Of a stretch of 64,000 nt of DNA, positions 26,736-36,413 are shown one piece after another. The first letter of the stretch is position 1. Each line of letters starts with the position of its first letter. The stretch is from contig NZ_QRAP01000012.1 in NCBI RefSeq assembly GCF_003363015.1, positions 52,543-116,542 on the forward strand, read 5' to 3'. The position numbers and the translations under genes were made by a program. The notes under the pieces are model-generated. The model was not told where the DNA came from. It worked only from the letters and a program-made list of their open reading frames with translations, and did not search any database. This DNA comes from Enterobacillus tribolii (GTDB lineage Bacteria > Pseudomonadota > Gammaproteobacteria > Enterobacterales > Enterobacteriaceae).

Positions 26736-27629
26736 TTAACCGCCGGTGACGACATGATATCCCGCCGCCTGCGCCATTTCCCGTAGCGGAGTGATTTCCT
26801 GCTCGTCCGGGGCCGGTACGTCACGCATGGCATAATCGCGATTAAGCAGGCGGTACTTGGCCTCGCCAAACTGGTGAAACGGCAGCAGATGCAGCTCCTT
26901 CAGCTTAAACGGCGCCAGGAAATCGAGCGCGCGGCGCAGGTTTTCTTCGCTAAGCGTATAGCCGGGAATCAGCGGCAGGCGGGGAATAACGTCAATTCCC
27001 CGCGCCACCAACAGCGCAAAGTTTTCCTGCACGCGCTGCTGATTTATGTTGAGTATGGTACGGGCCAGCTGCGGGTCCATAATTTTTAAATCAAACAGAA
27101 CCTGATTACAGTGTCCGGCCAGCGTCGTCAGGGTGTTTGCCGGCGCATCACCGGCGGTTTCCATGGCGGTATGGATGCCCAACGCCTGTAGCCGCTCAAG
27201 GAAGCGGGTGGCAAACGCCGCCTGCATCAACACTTCACCGCCGGAGAGCGTCACGCCGCCGCCGGAAGCCCGGTAAAATACATCGTCTTTCAGCACTTCT
27301 TTCAGCAGCTCATCAAGCGTTACTTGGCGGCCTATGCGCTCCATTGCCGCAGCCGGGCATTCATCCGCATCGTTCAGGCATGGCGTACAGTGCAGGCATT
27401 TGGCTTCACGCCGGACGGTGTGGATGCGGGGCGACATGGACTCCGGATTGGCGCACCACGGGCAGATGTGTGGGCAGCCTTTGAAAAAGACCACCGTACG
27501 GATGCCGCCGCCGTCGTTGAGCGAATAGCGCTGAATGTTGAAAATCCGGGCCGTATCCTGGCCCGGACGTGCGTCGCCGTCATCGTACAGGGTGTTACAA
27601 CTGATGCGCGGTGCGACGGATGATGTCAT
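26736..27629 (-). CDS. pflC: Glycyl-radical enzyme activase PflC
   Basis: A radical-SAM activase that installs the glycyl radical on PflD. The 297-residue protein has the Fe4S4-binding CX3CX2C motif at residues 52-59 (GCPHICPWC), a cysteine-rich auxiliary-cluster insert (CLHCTPCLNDADECP) and the SAM motif SGGGVTLSGGEVLMQ. Start ATG 27629 lies inside the pflD coding region and is preceded by AAGGAG at good spacing, so the two genes overlap by 35 nt and are probably translationally coupled. It is close to E. coli PflC throughout. Confidence 0.95.
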   Translation of the reverse strand: MTSSVAPRISCNTLYDDGDARPGQDTARIFNIQRYSLNDGGGIRTVVFFKGCPHICPWCANPESMSPRIHTVRREAKCLHCTPCLNDADECPAAAMERIGRQVTLDELLKEVLKDDVFYRASGGGVTLSGGEVLMQAAFATRFLERLQALGIHTAMETAGDAPANTLTTLAGHCNQVLFDLKIMDPQLARTILNINQQRVQENFALLVARGIDVIPRLPLIPGYTLSEENLRRALDFLAPFKLKELHLLPFHQFGEAKYRLLNRDYAMRDVPAPDEQEITPLREMAQAAGYHVVTGG

Positions 27630-29892
27630 CCTGAATCTCCTTCGACAGTTCTACAAAGAAGGCGCTATAACCGGCTACGCGTACCACCAGGCCAGCGTAG
27701 TCCTGCGGCCGGGCCTGCGCTTCGCGCAAGGTATCCGCGTTGACCACGTTGAACTGGATGTGCTGCAGCTTCAGTTTGGTAAAGGCGCCGAGGAAGTCCG
27801 CCAGCTTGTTCAGCCCTTGTTGCCCCTCCAGCGTAGAGGGCGTGAATTTCACGTTCAGCAGCGTTCCGTTGGATAGCAGATAGTTATCCAGCTTGCTGAC
27901 CGATTTCAGTACCGCGGTCGGCCCCTGGCTGTCCTGGCCCAACATCGGCGACAGGCCGCCATCCGCCAGTTGCTCGCCGGCGTAGCGCCCGTCCGGGGTT
28001 GCGCCGACAACCGCGCCCAGCGGCACGTGGGCGGAAACGGTATACGAACCGGGCGTGAACTGGCCGCCGCGCGGATTGCGGTAAGATTCCACCTCTTTGC
28101 AGTAGAAACGCAGCAGATCGGCGCTGATGTTGTCGACATCGTCGATATCGTTGCCGTACTTATCAAAGCGGTTAATTAATCGCGCGCGGATCTGTTTCCC
28201 TTCCGGCGTGCTGAAATTGGCTTTCAGCGTGGCGAGCAGTTCATCGAAGCTCAGGCGCTGCTGATCGAAGACCATGCCTTTCAGTGCATGGAGGGAGTCG
28301 CTCAGGTTGGCGATGCCGATCCCCTGCACGCCGGAGAAATTATAGCGTGCGCCGCCTTCGGTAATGTCTTTGCCGTTTTTCAGGCAGTCGCTGATGAATG
28401 AGGATAGCAGCGGAACCGGCGCCCAGTCACGATGGCCGATGTCGCAGATGTTGCTGCCCTGCGCCATCAGGCGGACGTAATGGCAAATTTTCTCGCGGAT
28501 CTGGCCCAGAAGACTGTCGTAAGTGACGTCCGGGTTGCCTTCATTTTCCAGCAGCACGATTTCCATAACCTTCAGCAGGTTGAACATGGCGATATCGTGC
28601 AGACCATACGTTTTGCCGGGAATGGAAAGCTCAACGCAGCCGACCACCGAGTAGTCTCGCGCATCTTCCAGCGACACGCCGCGGTTGAGGAACGCGGGCA
28701 CCACGACCTCGTCGTTGAATATTTGCGGAATGCCGGTTCCGAGGCGAATAGTTTCCGCCGTTTTCAACAGGAACGGCCGGTCGATAAGCTCATTCACCCG
28801 TACACCCAGGTTGGGCTGCGGCAGGCGGATGGTCTGATAGGCGTCCAGGCACAGGAATGACAGCGTGTTTACCGCGCTGCGCCCGTTTTCTGACAGCCCG
28901 CCCAGCAGGATGGTGTAACCGGTGGGGAAACCGGCGAAATAACGGGCGCTGGAGGTTGAACGCAGCAGCACGATGTCATTGCACTTCACCCACAATGATT
29001 CCAGCAGCTCGCGCAGGAACGCCGGATCGGCGCCTTGATCGAGCGATGCCTGGTAGAACGGCAGCATGTACTGATCGAAGCGTCCCAGAGACAGGGAGCT
29101 GGCGTTGGATTCATATTGCAGAATCACGTTCATGTACCAGAACAGCTGGCTGGCCTGATAAAAATCCTCCGGGCGGTGCACGGCGACGTGGCGGGATATC
29201 TCGCCGAGCGTCGTCAGTTCGCGCCGACGTTCGCCATCGCGGCAGTTGAGCGCCATTTCCTGCGCCAGCGCGGCGTAGCGCAGAATGTGGCGCTGAGAAG
29301 CCTCGAGCAGCAATAGGGTGGCCCGGAAAAAGGCGTTACCCGGATCGCGGGCGTTCAATACCCGCAGTTCATCGGTCAGTGCGCCCAGTCCGTTTTGCAG
29401 CAGGCGGGGATAATCGATGATGATATGCCCCTGGCCTTTGTCGGTCTGGTTGATGCTGAAAATCTGGGTTTGAGTGGCTTCGCGAACGTCATCCGTCATC
29501 TGACTGTTGATGAAGTCTTTCATTGAGCGCTTTTCCCAGTAAGGGAACAGCTTTTCGCGATAAATTTGTTTATCTTCTTCCGAAATTTCAAAGCGATCCT
29601 GAGGACGGGTCGGGAATTGATCCAATTCCTTAAGCAGCCAGTACGGATCCATTTCCGGGGAAATGATGCCCGCCCGTGGCTTGACCGTCCGGTTACCGGC
29701 GATCAATTCATCCTCACGGATCGAGATTTCCACGTGATCGAGGATATAGGCCGTGGCCTTAGCACGCCGCAGGATGGTGGGTTCGCCTTCCGTTTGTTTA
29801 TGGCTGGCGGTATACAACAGGGCGCGTTCCAGCGAAATTTCACGCGGGTTGGCGAACAGGGCGGCTTTAAGGCGTTCAATGCGGGCGGTCAT
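27595..29892 (-). CDS. pflD: Glycyl-radical enzyme PflD
   Basis: A pyruvate-formate-lyase-like glycyl-radical enzyme of 765 residues, the E. coli PflD length when started at ATG 29892 (a second ATG just before it is less well spaced from AGGAG). The active-site Cys is Cys419 in VVGCVELSIPG and the radical Gly is about residue 741 in RVAGYSAFF. Despite the name, members of this branch are not shown to be pyruvate formate-lyases. Neighbouring PTS and aldolase genes suggest a phosphorylated sugar or anhydrohexitol substrate. The enzyme is cytoplasmic and works anaerobically. Confidence 0.96.
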   Translation of the reverse strand: MTARIERLKAALFANPREISLERALLYTASHKQTEGEPTILRRAKATAYILDHVEISIREDELIAGNRTVKPRAGIISPEMDPYWLLKELDQFPTRPQDRFEISEEDKQIYREKLFPYWEKRSMKDFINSQMTDDVREATQTQIFSINQTDKGQGHIIIDYPRLLQNGLGALTDELRVLNARDPGNAFFRATLLLLEASQRHILRYAALAQEMALNCRDGERRRELTTLGEISRHVAVHRPEDFYQASQLFWYMNVILQYESNASSLSLGRFDQYMLPFYQASLDQGADPAFLRELLESLWVKCNDIVLLRSTSSARYFAGFPTGYTILLGGLSENGRSAVNTLSFLCLDAYQTIRLPQPNLGVRVNELIDRPFLLKTAETIRLGTGIPQIFNDEVVVPAFLNRGVSLEDARDYSVVGCVELSIPGKTYGLHDIAMFNLLKVMEIVLLENEGNPDVTYDSLLGQIREKICHYVRLMAQGSNICDIGHRDWAPVPLLSSFISDCLKNGKDITEGGARYNFSGVQGIGIANLSDSLHALKGMVFDQQRLSFDELLATLKANFSTPEGKQIRARLINRFDKYGNDIDDVDNISADLLRFYCKEVESYRNPRGGQFTPGSYTVSAHVPLGAVVGATPDGRYAGEQLADGGLSPMLGQDSQGPTAVLKSVSKLDNYLLSNGTLLNVKFTPSTLEGQQGLNKLADFLGAFTKLKLQHIQFNVVNADTLREAQARPQDYAGLVVRVAGYSAFFVELSKEIQDDIIRRTAHQL

Positions 29893-29944
29893 CATGTTCT
29901 CCTTGGTGGCCGGGCAGCCTGTGCGGCGCCCGGCGGGTTGATGC

Positions 29945-30265
29945 TCAGGCAGTCTGGGTAAGATGCGCTTCGATTTTGCTCATGATGGCGTCGGCGCGCT
30001 TCACCGCGTCGCTGATGTTGACGCGCACGATTGTCTTGCCCTTGAATCTTTCCTCAAACTTGATGCCGATGTCTTTGGTCAGGATCACCATATCGGCGGA
30101 TGCGACATCGTCGGCGGTCAGTTCATTTTCCTGGCCGATGGAGCCTTGCGTCTCCACTTTGCATTCCCAGCCTTTGGCTTTTGCCGCGCGTTCCAGGGCT
30201 TCGGCGGCCATGTAAGTGTGGGCGACGCCGGACGGGCAGGCAGTAACGGCAATAATTTTAGTCAT
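29945..30265 (-). CDS. frwB: PTS fructose-like EIIB component FrwB
   Basis: A 106-residue EIIB nearly identical in length and sequence pattern to E. coli FrwB. The active Cys lies in AVTACPSGVAHTYMAAEAL. It transfers phosphate from the EIIA domain of PtsA to sugar bound by FrwC. It is 20 bp downstream of frwC and 52 bp upstream of pflD, so all are likely in one transcript. Confidence 0.96.
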   Translation of the reverse strand: MTKIIAVTACPSGVAHTYMAAEALERAAKAKGWECKVETQGSIGQENELTADDVASADMVILTKDIGIKFEERFKGKTIVRVNISDAVKRADAIMSKIEAHLTQTA

Positions 30266-30285
30266 AATCTTTTCCTCACGCGTAA

Positions 30286-31365
30286 TCAGTTAATTTCAAA
30301 ATCAAGGTCCAGGTCGTCATTTTTGGCGCTTTGCTCCGCCTGCTTTTTCGCTGCGAAGCTTTTCAGCAGGTTGACGCACAGCGCGGTGACGACGGCGCCG
30401 ATAGCCAGCGCGGCGACATAGGCCAGTTTTCCTTCCACGACCGGCAGGACGATCAGACCGCCCCAACCGGCGTAACATTGCGCGCCGAGCAGTGCGGCGG
30501 CGGCGGCTGAACAAGCACTGCCGATCATGATGGAGGGGATAACGCGCAGCGGATCGGCGGCGGCGAAGGGGATCGCGCCCTCGGTGACGCCGACGCAACC
30601 CATCAGCAGCGCAGCTTTACCGGCTTCACGTTCTTCCATGCCGTAATACTTACGGCCAATCAGCGTTGCCAGCCCCAGGCCGAGCGGCGGGGTGGCGATG
30701 GCGACGGCGGCGATAGCCACCACGGTGTACACGCCTTGCGCCACGCAAATCAGCATGAAGGCGTAGGCGACCTTGTTAACTGGCCCGCCCATATCGAAGG
30801 CGATCATCAGGCCCATAATCACAGCGAGCACCACGATGCTGCCTTGCTGCATCCCCTGGAGCCATTGAGTCAGGCCGTTGGTCAGGGCGCCGACGGGTTC
30901 GCCCAGCCCCCACATCATGATCCCGGCGGTCAGTAGGGTGCCGATGATTGGAATGACGAAGATAGGCATCACGGAGCGCAGAATTTTGGGCACCGGGATC
31001 TTTTTCAGGTAGAACACGATGATGCCGCCGAGCAGGCCGGCGATGATGGCGCCGAAGAAGCCCGCGCCGAACGAGTTACCGACCCAGGCGCCGATGGCGC
31101 AGGGAGCCAGGGCGGAGCGGTCGGCGATGGAGTAGCCGATGTAAGCGGCCAGGAAAGGCACCATCAGGGTTAAACCGGCCACGCCGATATCAAACAGTTT
31201 TTTCAGGTTGGGGTCGGAAGCGGCGTCCGGGACGGCCCCTTTCCCGTAAAGCATAACGGAAACCGCCAGCAGGATGCCGCCGGCAACCACGAAGGGGATC
31301 ATGTGCGATACCCCGGTCATCAGGTGTTGACGTGTATTTCTGAGAATTTGAACCAACTCTTTCAT
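30286..31365 (-). CDS. frwC: PTS fructose-like EIIC permease FrwC
   Basis: The 359-residue membrane permease matches E. coli FrwC in length when started at ATG 31365 (MKELVQILRNTRQHLMTGVSHMIPF); the longer upstream frame lacks any support. It has about nine helices and fructose-family EIIC motifs GGPVNKVAYAF and GVTEGAIPFAAADPLRVIP, which contribute to sugar binding. It starts the minus-strand operon and diverges from ptsA. Confidence 0.96.
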   Translation of the reverse strand: MKELVQILRNTRQHLMTGVSHMIPFVVAGGILLAVSVMLYGKGAVPDAASDPNLKKLFDIGVAGLTLMVPFLAAYIGYSIADRSALAPCAIGAWVGNSFGAGFFGAIIAGLLGGIIVFYLKKIPVPKILRSVMPIFVIPIIGTLLTAGIMMWGLGEPVGALTNGLTQWLQGMQQGSIVVLAVIMGLMIAFDMGGPVNKVAYAFMLICVAQGVYTVVAIAAVAIATPPLGLGLATLIGRKYYGMEEREAGKAALLMGCVGVTEGAIPFAAADPLRVIPSIMIGSACSAAAAALLGAQCYAGWGGLIVLPVVEGKLAYVAALAIGAVVTALCVNLLKSFAAKKQAEQSAKNDDLDLDFEIN

Positions 31366-31721
31366 TGTTGACTCTCCGGCCTCTGTGGGCTGTGGGTAGT
31401 GCGCCACCGGGGCGATCCCGGTGAAGAAACTGAATTGGTTTTCACAATAGGCAATCGCGGCGTGGGCAGACAGTGGAGAAAATTGCCATTTACTGGATTT
31501 TTGTAATGTCCGGTAAAAAATGCGATCCACCTCAACGTTGTGACGTATTCACAGCATCTATACCTGCAATGCGGCTCTGTGAGCCATATCCCATTTCATC
31601 CGTAAGCTTACATTTATCCAGTTTTTGGCAGTTTTGTCCCGTAGCCACCAACGCGATCGTACTTTTATGCTGTAGCCATTCATGTCGCGGTAGCGCGCTT
31701 CCTCCGAGGAGAAAAAGGTTT
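31366..31721. promoter_or_regulatory. Divergent control region between frwC and ptsA
   Basis: This 356-bp region holds the promoters of both frw operons and no gene. It contains the palindrome TGTGA-CGTAT-TCACA at 31539-31553, which has the two CRP half-sites but a 5-bp instead of 6-bp spacer. It would therefore be a poor CRP site or belong to another regulator. GAGGAG (31706-31711) precedes the ptsA start. Confidence 0.45.
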
Positions 31722-34226
31722 ATGGCGAAAGTAGTGAAGTTTGTCTGCGAATTACCCAACGGGGTGCATGCCCGTCCTGCCAGCCATGTTGAGACGCTGT
31801 GTAATCAATACGTTGCAACGTTTTCCTGGCATAACGTCCGCACCGGTCGCAGCGGCGATGCGAAAAGCGCGCTGGCGCTGATTGGTACGGATACGCTGCT
31901 TAACGACGAGTGCCACGTCACCATCAGCGGTGATGACGAAGAGGCGGCCTGGACGCGTTTCAGTCAGTTTATCAGCCAGGAATTTCCCCATTGCGATGCG
32001 CCGCTGGAGCAGGCAACCACACAGGATACGCTTGATGCCCTGCCGTTTTCGCTGAGCAACCTTAACCCGCAGGTGATACGCGCACGTCCGGTCAGCGGCG
32101 GGATTGCAACGGGAATGTTGGTGCATCTGGCTGCTCCGGCCCTGCAACTGCCGGAAAATCTGCCTGAAGCGGCAAGTATCGAAAGCGAGCAGGCGCGGCT
32201 TGATAGCGGCCTGAACGCATTACAACGGACCATTGAGCTGCAACTGCTGGGAGACTGCGGCACCGCCGCCGCCGTACTGGAGGCGCACCGCTCGCTGGTG
32301 AGCGATGCTTCGCTGCGTACCCGCCTGCTGGAAGGCGTGTTGCAGGGCGCAGGCTGTGCGGCGGCCATTGTGCGTGCGGCGGAGTATTTCTGCGCGCAGT
32401 TTGCGCAGTCATCCAGCGCCTATCTGCAGGAGCGGGCGCTGGACGTGCGTGATGTGAGCTATCAATTGCTGCAACAGATTTACGGTGAAACCTACTTTCC
32501 GTCCCAGCGGGCGCTGCAGGGGCCGAGTATCTGCATGGCGGATGAACTGACGCCGAGCCAGTTTCTGGAGCTGGATAAGTCCATGCTGAAGGGCTTGCTG
32601 CTGAGCAGCGGCGGCAGTACGTCGCATACGGTGATTCTGGCACGCTCATTCAATATTCCCACGCTGGTGGGCGTGCAGGCTGCGGAGCTGATGCCGTGGT
32701 TACAGCAGGAAGTGTGCCTGGACGGTGATTTGGGGCTGGTTGCCGTAAACCTGACGGAGCCGGTGCGCCGTTACTATCGCCAGGAGTTGCAGGTTAAAGA
32801 GGCTATCGCGCAGCAGCAACGGGCCTTTCTGGAGCAGCCGGGACGCACCGCCGATGGTATTCGTATGGAAGTGGCCGCAAATATTGCGCATTCCGTGGAA
32901 GCCGCGCCGGCGTTTGCCAATGGCGCGGAAGGCATCGGGCTGTTTCGCACCGAGATGCTGTATATGGATCGCGCCCACGCGCCGGCGGAGGATGAGCTGT
33001 ATAACATCTACTGCCAGGCGCTGGAAAGCGCGGACGGGCGCAGCATTATCGTGCGGACGATGGATATCGGCGGCGACAAGCCGGTGGAATACCTCAATAT
33101 CCCGGCGGAAAACAACCCGTTCCTGGGCTACCGGGCGGTACGCATCTATCAGGAGTTTCTCACCCTGTTCCATACTCAGTTGCGTTCCATCCTGCGCGCT
33201 TCGGCACATGGTTCCCTGAAGATCATGATCCCGATGATCTCTTCCATGGAAGAGATCCTGTGGGTGAAGGATCAACTGGCGGAGGTGAAGCAGAAACTGC
33301 GCGCCGAGCAGATCCCGTTTGATGAAAAGATTCCGCTGGGGATCATGCTGGAAGTGCCGTCGGTGATGTTTATCATCGATCAGTGTTGTGAAGAGATCGA
33401 TTTCTTCAGCATTGGCAGTAACGATCTGACCCAGTACCTGCTGGCGGTGGATCGTGACAACGCCAAAGTCACCAAACATTATAACAGCCTGAATCCGGCG
33501 TTTCTGCGCGCCCTCGATCATGCGGTGCGTGAAGTTCACCGCCACGGTAAGTGGATCGGGTTGTGCGGTGAATTAGGCGCCAAGGGTTCGGTGCTGCCCC
33601 TGCTGGTCGGAATGGGGCTGGATGAAATCAGCATGAGCGCGCCGTCGGTTCCGGCAACCAAGGCCCGGCTGGCGCAGCTGGACAGCCGCGAATGCCGTCT
33701 GTTGCTGAATAAAGCGATGGCCTGCCGCACCTCGCTGGAGGTAGAGCATCTGCTGGCGCAGTTCCGCTTGTCCCGTCAGGATGCCCCGTTGATTGGCCGC
33801 GACTGCATTTCGCTGAATAACGACTGGCGCAGCAAAGAGGAAGTGATTAAAGGCATGGCGGATAACCTGCTGCTGGCCGGACGTTGCCGCTATCCGCGTA
33901 AGCTGGAGGCGGACCTGTGGGCGCGTGAGGCGGTGTTTTCTACCGGGCTGGGATTTGGCTTCGCCATTCCGCATACCAAATCGGAACATATTGAACAGTC
34001 GGCGATCAGCGTGGCTAAGCTGCCGCAGCCGGTGGCATGGGGCGATGAAGAGGCGGAGTTCGTCATTATGCTGACGCTTAATAAGCACGCTGCCGGCGAT
34101 CAGCACATGCGGATTTTCTCCCGCCTGGCGCGCCGCATTATGCATGAGGAATTCCGGCGTGCACTGGTGGAAGCGACCGATGCCGCACAGATTGAAGCGT
34201 TGCTGACGCGTGAACTGGAACTGTAA
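31722..34226 (+). CDS. ptsA: PTS HPr-EI-EIIA(Fru) fusion protein PtsA (FrwA)
   Basis: An 834-residue multiphosphoryl-transfer protein that moves phosphate from PEP to the FrwB/FrwD EIIB components. It starts with an HPr-like domain (NGVHARPAS, His16), then an enzyme I domain with phospho-His302 in GGSTSHTVILARS and the PEP-binding region EGIGLFRTEMLYMD and GSNDLTQYLLAVDRDN. It ends in a fructose-type EIIA domain with His751 in FAIPHTKSEH. ATG 31722 gives the E. coli length (833); the frame upstream is fortuitous. The locus therefore carries a self-contained PTS chain. fsaB follows 28 bp later. Confidence 0.96.
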   Translation: MAKVVKFVCELPNGVHARPASHVETLCNQYVATFSWHNVRTGRSGDAKSALALIGTDTLLNDECHVTISGDDEEAAWTRFSQFISQEFPHCDAPLEQATTQDTLDALPFSLSNLNPQVIRARPVSGGIATGMLVHLAAPALQLPENLPEAASIESEQARLDSGLNALQRTIELQLLGDCGTAAAVLEAHRSLVSDASLRTRLLEGVLQGAGCAAAIVRAAEYFCAQFAQSSSAYLQERALDVRDVSYQLLQQIYGETYFPSQRALQGPSICMADELTPSQFLELDKSMLKGLLLSSGGSTSHTVILARSFNIPTLVGVQAAELMPWLQQEVCLDGDLGLVAVNLTEPVRRYYRQELQVKEAIAQQQRAFLEQPGRTADGIRMEVAANIAHSVEAAPAFANGAEGIGLFRTEMLYMDRAHAPAEDELYNIYCQALESADGRSIIVRTMDIGGDKPVEYLNIPAENNPFLGYRAVRIYQEFLTLFHTQLRSILRASAHGSLKIMIPMISSMEEILWVKDQLAEVKQKLRAEQIPFDEKIPLGIMLEVPSVMFIIDQCCEEIDFFSIGSNDLTQYLLAVDRDNAKVTKHYNSLNPAFLRALDHAVREVHRHGKWIGLCGELGAKGSVLPLLVGMGLDEISMSAPSVPATKARLAQLDSRECRLLLNKAMACRTSLEVEHLLAQFRLSRQDAPLIGRDCISLNNDWRSKEEVIKGMADNLLLAGRCRYPRKLEADLWAREAVFSTGLGFGFAIPHTKSEHIEQSAISVAKLPQPVAWGDEEAEFVIMLTLNKHAAGDQHMRIFSRLARRIMHEEFRRALVEATDAAQIEALLTRELEL

Positions 34227-34254
34227 TTAAATTCAATGGGTTGAAGGAAATATT

Positions 34255-34917
34255 ATGGAACTCTATCTCGATACCGCGGACGTTGCCGCTGTAAAACGCC
34301 TGGCGCGCATTTTTCCGCTGAGCGGCGTAACCACCAATCCCAGCATCGTGGCGCAGGGCGGGCAGCCGGTGTGGCAGGTATTGCCGCAGTTGCAGGAGGC
34401 GCTGGGCGGGCAGGGAACGCTGTTCGCTCAGGTAATGGGCCGCACGGCGGAGCAGATGGTGAGTGAGGCGCGTCAGCTTCATCAGCGGGTGCCGGGAATC
34501 GTCGTGAAAGTGCCGGTAACGGCGGAAGGTCTGGCGGCGATTAAATGCCTGAAACAGGAAGGTATTCCTACGCTGGGGACCGCCGTTTACGGCGCAGCGC
34601 AGGGGCTGTTGGCGGCGCTGGCCGGGGCGGAGTATGTCGCGCCTTATGTAAACCGGGTGGATGCGCAAGGCGGCGATGGCTTGCAGATGGTGCGGGAGCT
34701 TCAGTCATTGCTGAAACTGCATGCGCCACAGGCTAAAGTTCTGGCGGCCAGCTTCAAAACGCCGCGTCAGGCGCTGGACTGCTTACTGGCGGGCTGCGAA
34801 GCGATCACGCTGCCGCTGGACGTCGCCCAGCAGTTCCTTTCCGCACCGGCGGTAGAGGCTGCGGTCGTGAAATTCGAGCAGGACTGGAAACAGGCATTCG
34901 GCTCAACGGATTTGTGA
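34255..34917 (+). CDS. fsaB: Fructose-6-phosphate aldolase FsaB (TalC)
   Basis: A class I aldolase of the transaldolase family that cleaves fructose 6-phosphate to dihydroxyacetone and glyceraldehyde 3-phosphate and also accepts hydroxyacetone as donor. The 220-residue protein has the family start [16 protein letters not shown], the Schiff-base region [19 protein letters not shown] and [12 protein letters not shown]. It shares a transcript with ptsA, so it probably processes the sugar phosphate imported by the Frw system or the product of PflD. Confidence 0.96.
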   Translation: MELYLDTADVAAVKRLARIFPLSGVTTNPSIVAQGGQPVWQVLPQLQEALGGQGTLFAQVMGRTAEQMVSEARQLHQRVPGIVVKVPVTAEGLAAIKCLKQEGIPTLGTAVYGAAQGLLAALAGAEYVAPYVNRVDAQGGDGLQMVRELQSLLKLHAPQAKVLAASFKTPRQALDCLLAGCEAITLPLDVAQQFLSAPAVEAAVVKFEQDWKQAFGSTDL

Positions 34918-34957
34918 TTACGGGTAGCGGAGGTGGCCGGGCCGCCTCTCGCTCCGG

Positions 34958-36409
34958 TTAGCTCAGGTCTACGTTTTTACTGCCGAAGAACCAGGTAAAC
35001 ACGAATCCCGCAACGTAAGAAATCAGTATCCCCGCCACGTAAACCGCCATACCCGCATAGATGCCCTGACCGGACGTCATCAGGGGAATGGATACCAGGC
35101 CCGATGGGCCGAAAACGGTATTCAGCCCGACCGGCAGGCCCAGATAAGAGACCAGACCGATAAAGAAGCCGCCCGTTGCGCCGCCGAGGCAGGCGGTCAC
35201 GAAGGGTTTGAGGCGCGGCAGCGTCACACCGTAAATCAGTGGTTCGCCGATCCCGAGCAGCCCCGGAATGATGGCGCCTTTTACCTGAATGCGCAGCGTA
35301 GAGCCGGCACGGGCGCGCATATAAAGCGCCAGCGCCGCACCGACCTGCCCGCCGCCCGCCATCGCCAGGATCGGAAACAGAGAGTTGAACCCCTGGGTAT
35401 CCATCAGCGCGAAGTAAACAGGGACGAACCCCTGATGAACGCCGAAGACCACCGCAATTAAAAACAGCCCGGCCAGCACTGCGGCGCCGAACGGGTTGCC
35501 GTTAAGATGCAGGAACAGCCACGACATGCCTTTGAACAGCTCGCTGCCGATCGGCATGATGACGACGTAGGTCAGCGCGCCGGTAATCAATAACGTGATC
35601 GATGATGTCAGGATCATGTCGAGATTGTCGGGGATCAGCCGGCGTACCTGACGTTCAATCCACGCGCCGAGAATACAGGCTAAAAGCACGCCGATGATGT
35701 TGCCGCGCGGATCGATGGTCAGGCCGAAGAAGCTGTCGATGCCCGCGTAGTAACCGGTGGTTCCCTCCGGGACATAGCGCAGGATAAACAGGGACGCGAT
35801 AATCGCGCCGTTAACCCCACTGCCGCCGAAGGCTTTCTGGGCGTTATAGCCGACCAGAATGCTGAGGAAGGTGAACATACCGGTACTGAAAACCTTCAGG
35901 TAACCGATCAGGCCGGTCAGCCAGGCGGCGGGCGTTGTGCCTTCCATTGCCAGCGTTTGCTGGAGCAGGGTAGCGACGCCGAGCATCAGGCCTGCGGCAA
36001 TGAAGCCGGGGATCAGCGGGGTGAAGATGGTGGCGAATTTCGTCAGGAAATTATGCACGGCGCTGTTTTGCCGGGCTTTCATTTGCTTTTTGTTGGCGCT
36101 GGCGAGGGCGCCGAGATCGGCCGCCGGTGCGGCGTCGGACGTGGCGGAGGGCTGCCGGCTCAGCAGGGCGTTCATCATTTCGCTGGCGGTCTGGGCTTTG
36201 CCCGGCCCCAGGACGATTTGCAGTTGGTCGTCTCCGTCAATGACGCCCATTACGCCGGGGATCTTTTTCAACCCGCCATGATCGGCTGACGCCCGGTTTT
36301 TCAGCGTCAAACGCAAACGCGTCATGCAGTTGCCGCAAACGGCAACGTTGTGAGCGCCGCCGACCAGCTGCAAGATTTGCGTCATCATTGCTTCGGTAAT
36401 TTTCGCCAT
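34958..36409 (-). CDS. murP: MurNAc-specific PTS EIIBC MurP
   Basis: MurP imports N-acetylmuramic acid as MurNAc 6-phosphate. The 483-residue protein has an N-terminal EIIB domain with the phospho-Cys in [18 protein letters not shown], an Ala/Gln/Lys linker at about 90-120, and a ten-helix EIIC domain of the glucose/sucrose superfamily with [18 protein letters not shown]. There is no EIIA domain, so it relies on a separate EIIA such as Crr. It follows murQ by 4 bp. Confidence 0.95.
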   Translation of the reverse strand: MAKITEAMMTQILQLVGGAHNVAVCGNCMTRLRLTLKNRASADHGGLKKIPGVMGVIDGDDQLQIVLGPGKAQTASEMMNALLSRQPSATSDAAPAADLGALASANKKQMKARQNSAVHNFLTKFATIFTPLIPGFIAAGLMLGVATLLQQTLAMEGTTPAAWLTGLIGYLKVFSTGMFTFLSILVGYNAQKAFGGSGVNGAIIASLFILRYVPEGTTGYYAGIDSFFGLTIDPRGNIIGVLLACILGAWIERQVRRLIPDNLDMILTSSITLLITGALTYVVIMPIGSELFKGMSWLFLHLNGNPFGAAVLAGLFLIAVVFGVHQGFVPVYFALMDTQGFNSLFPILAMAGGGQVGAALALYMRARAGSTLRIQVKGAIIPGLLGIGEPLIYGVTLPRLKPFVTACLGGATGGFFIGLVSYLGLPVGLNTVFGPSGLVSIPLMTSGQGIYAGMAVYVAGILISYVAGFVFTWFFGSKNVDLS

Positions 36410-36413
36410 CGGT

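Noticed and set aside
27535..27876. Plus-strand open frames opposite pflC and pflD
   Set aside because: They are antisense to conserved enzymes and have no recognisable motif or ribosome binding site.
34918..34957. GC-rich imperfect hairpin between fsaB and murP as a terminator
   Set aside because: The stem has a mismatch and no U-tract on either strand, so I could not support a terminator call.
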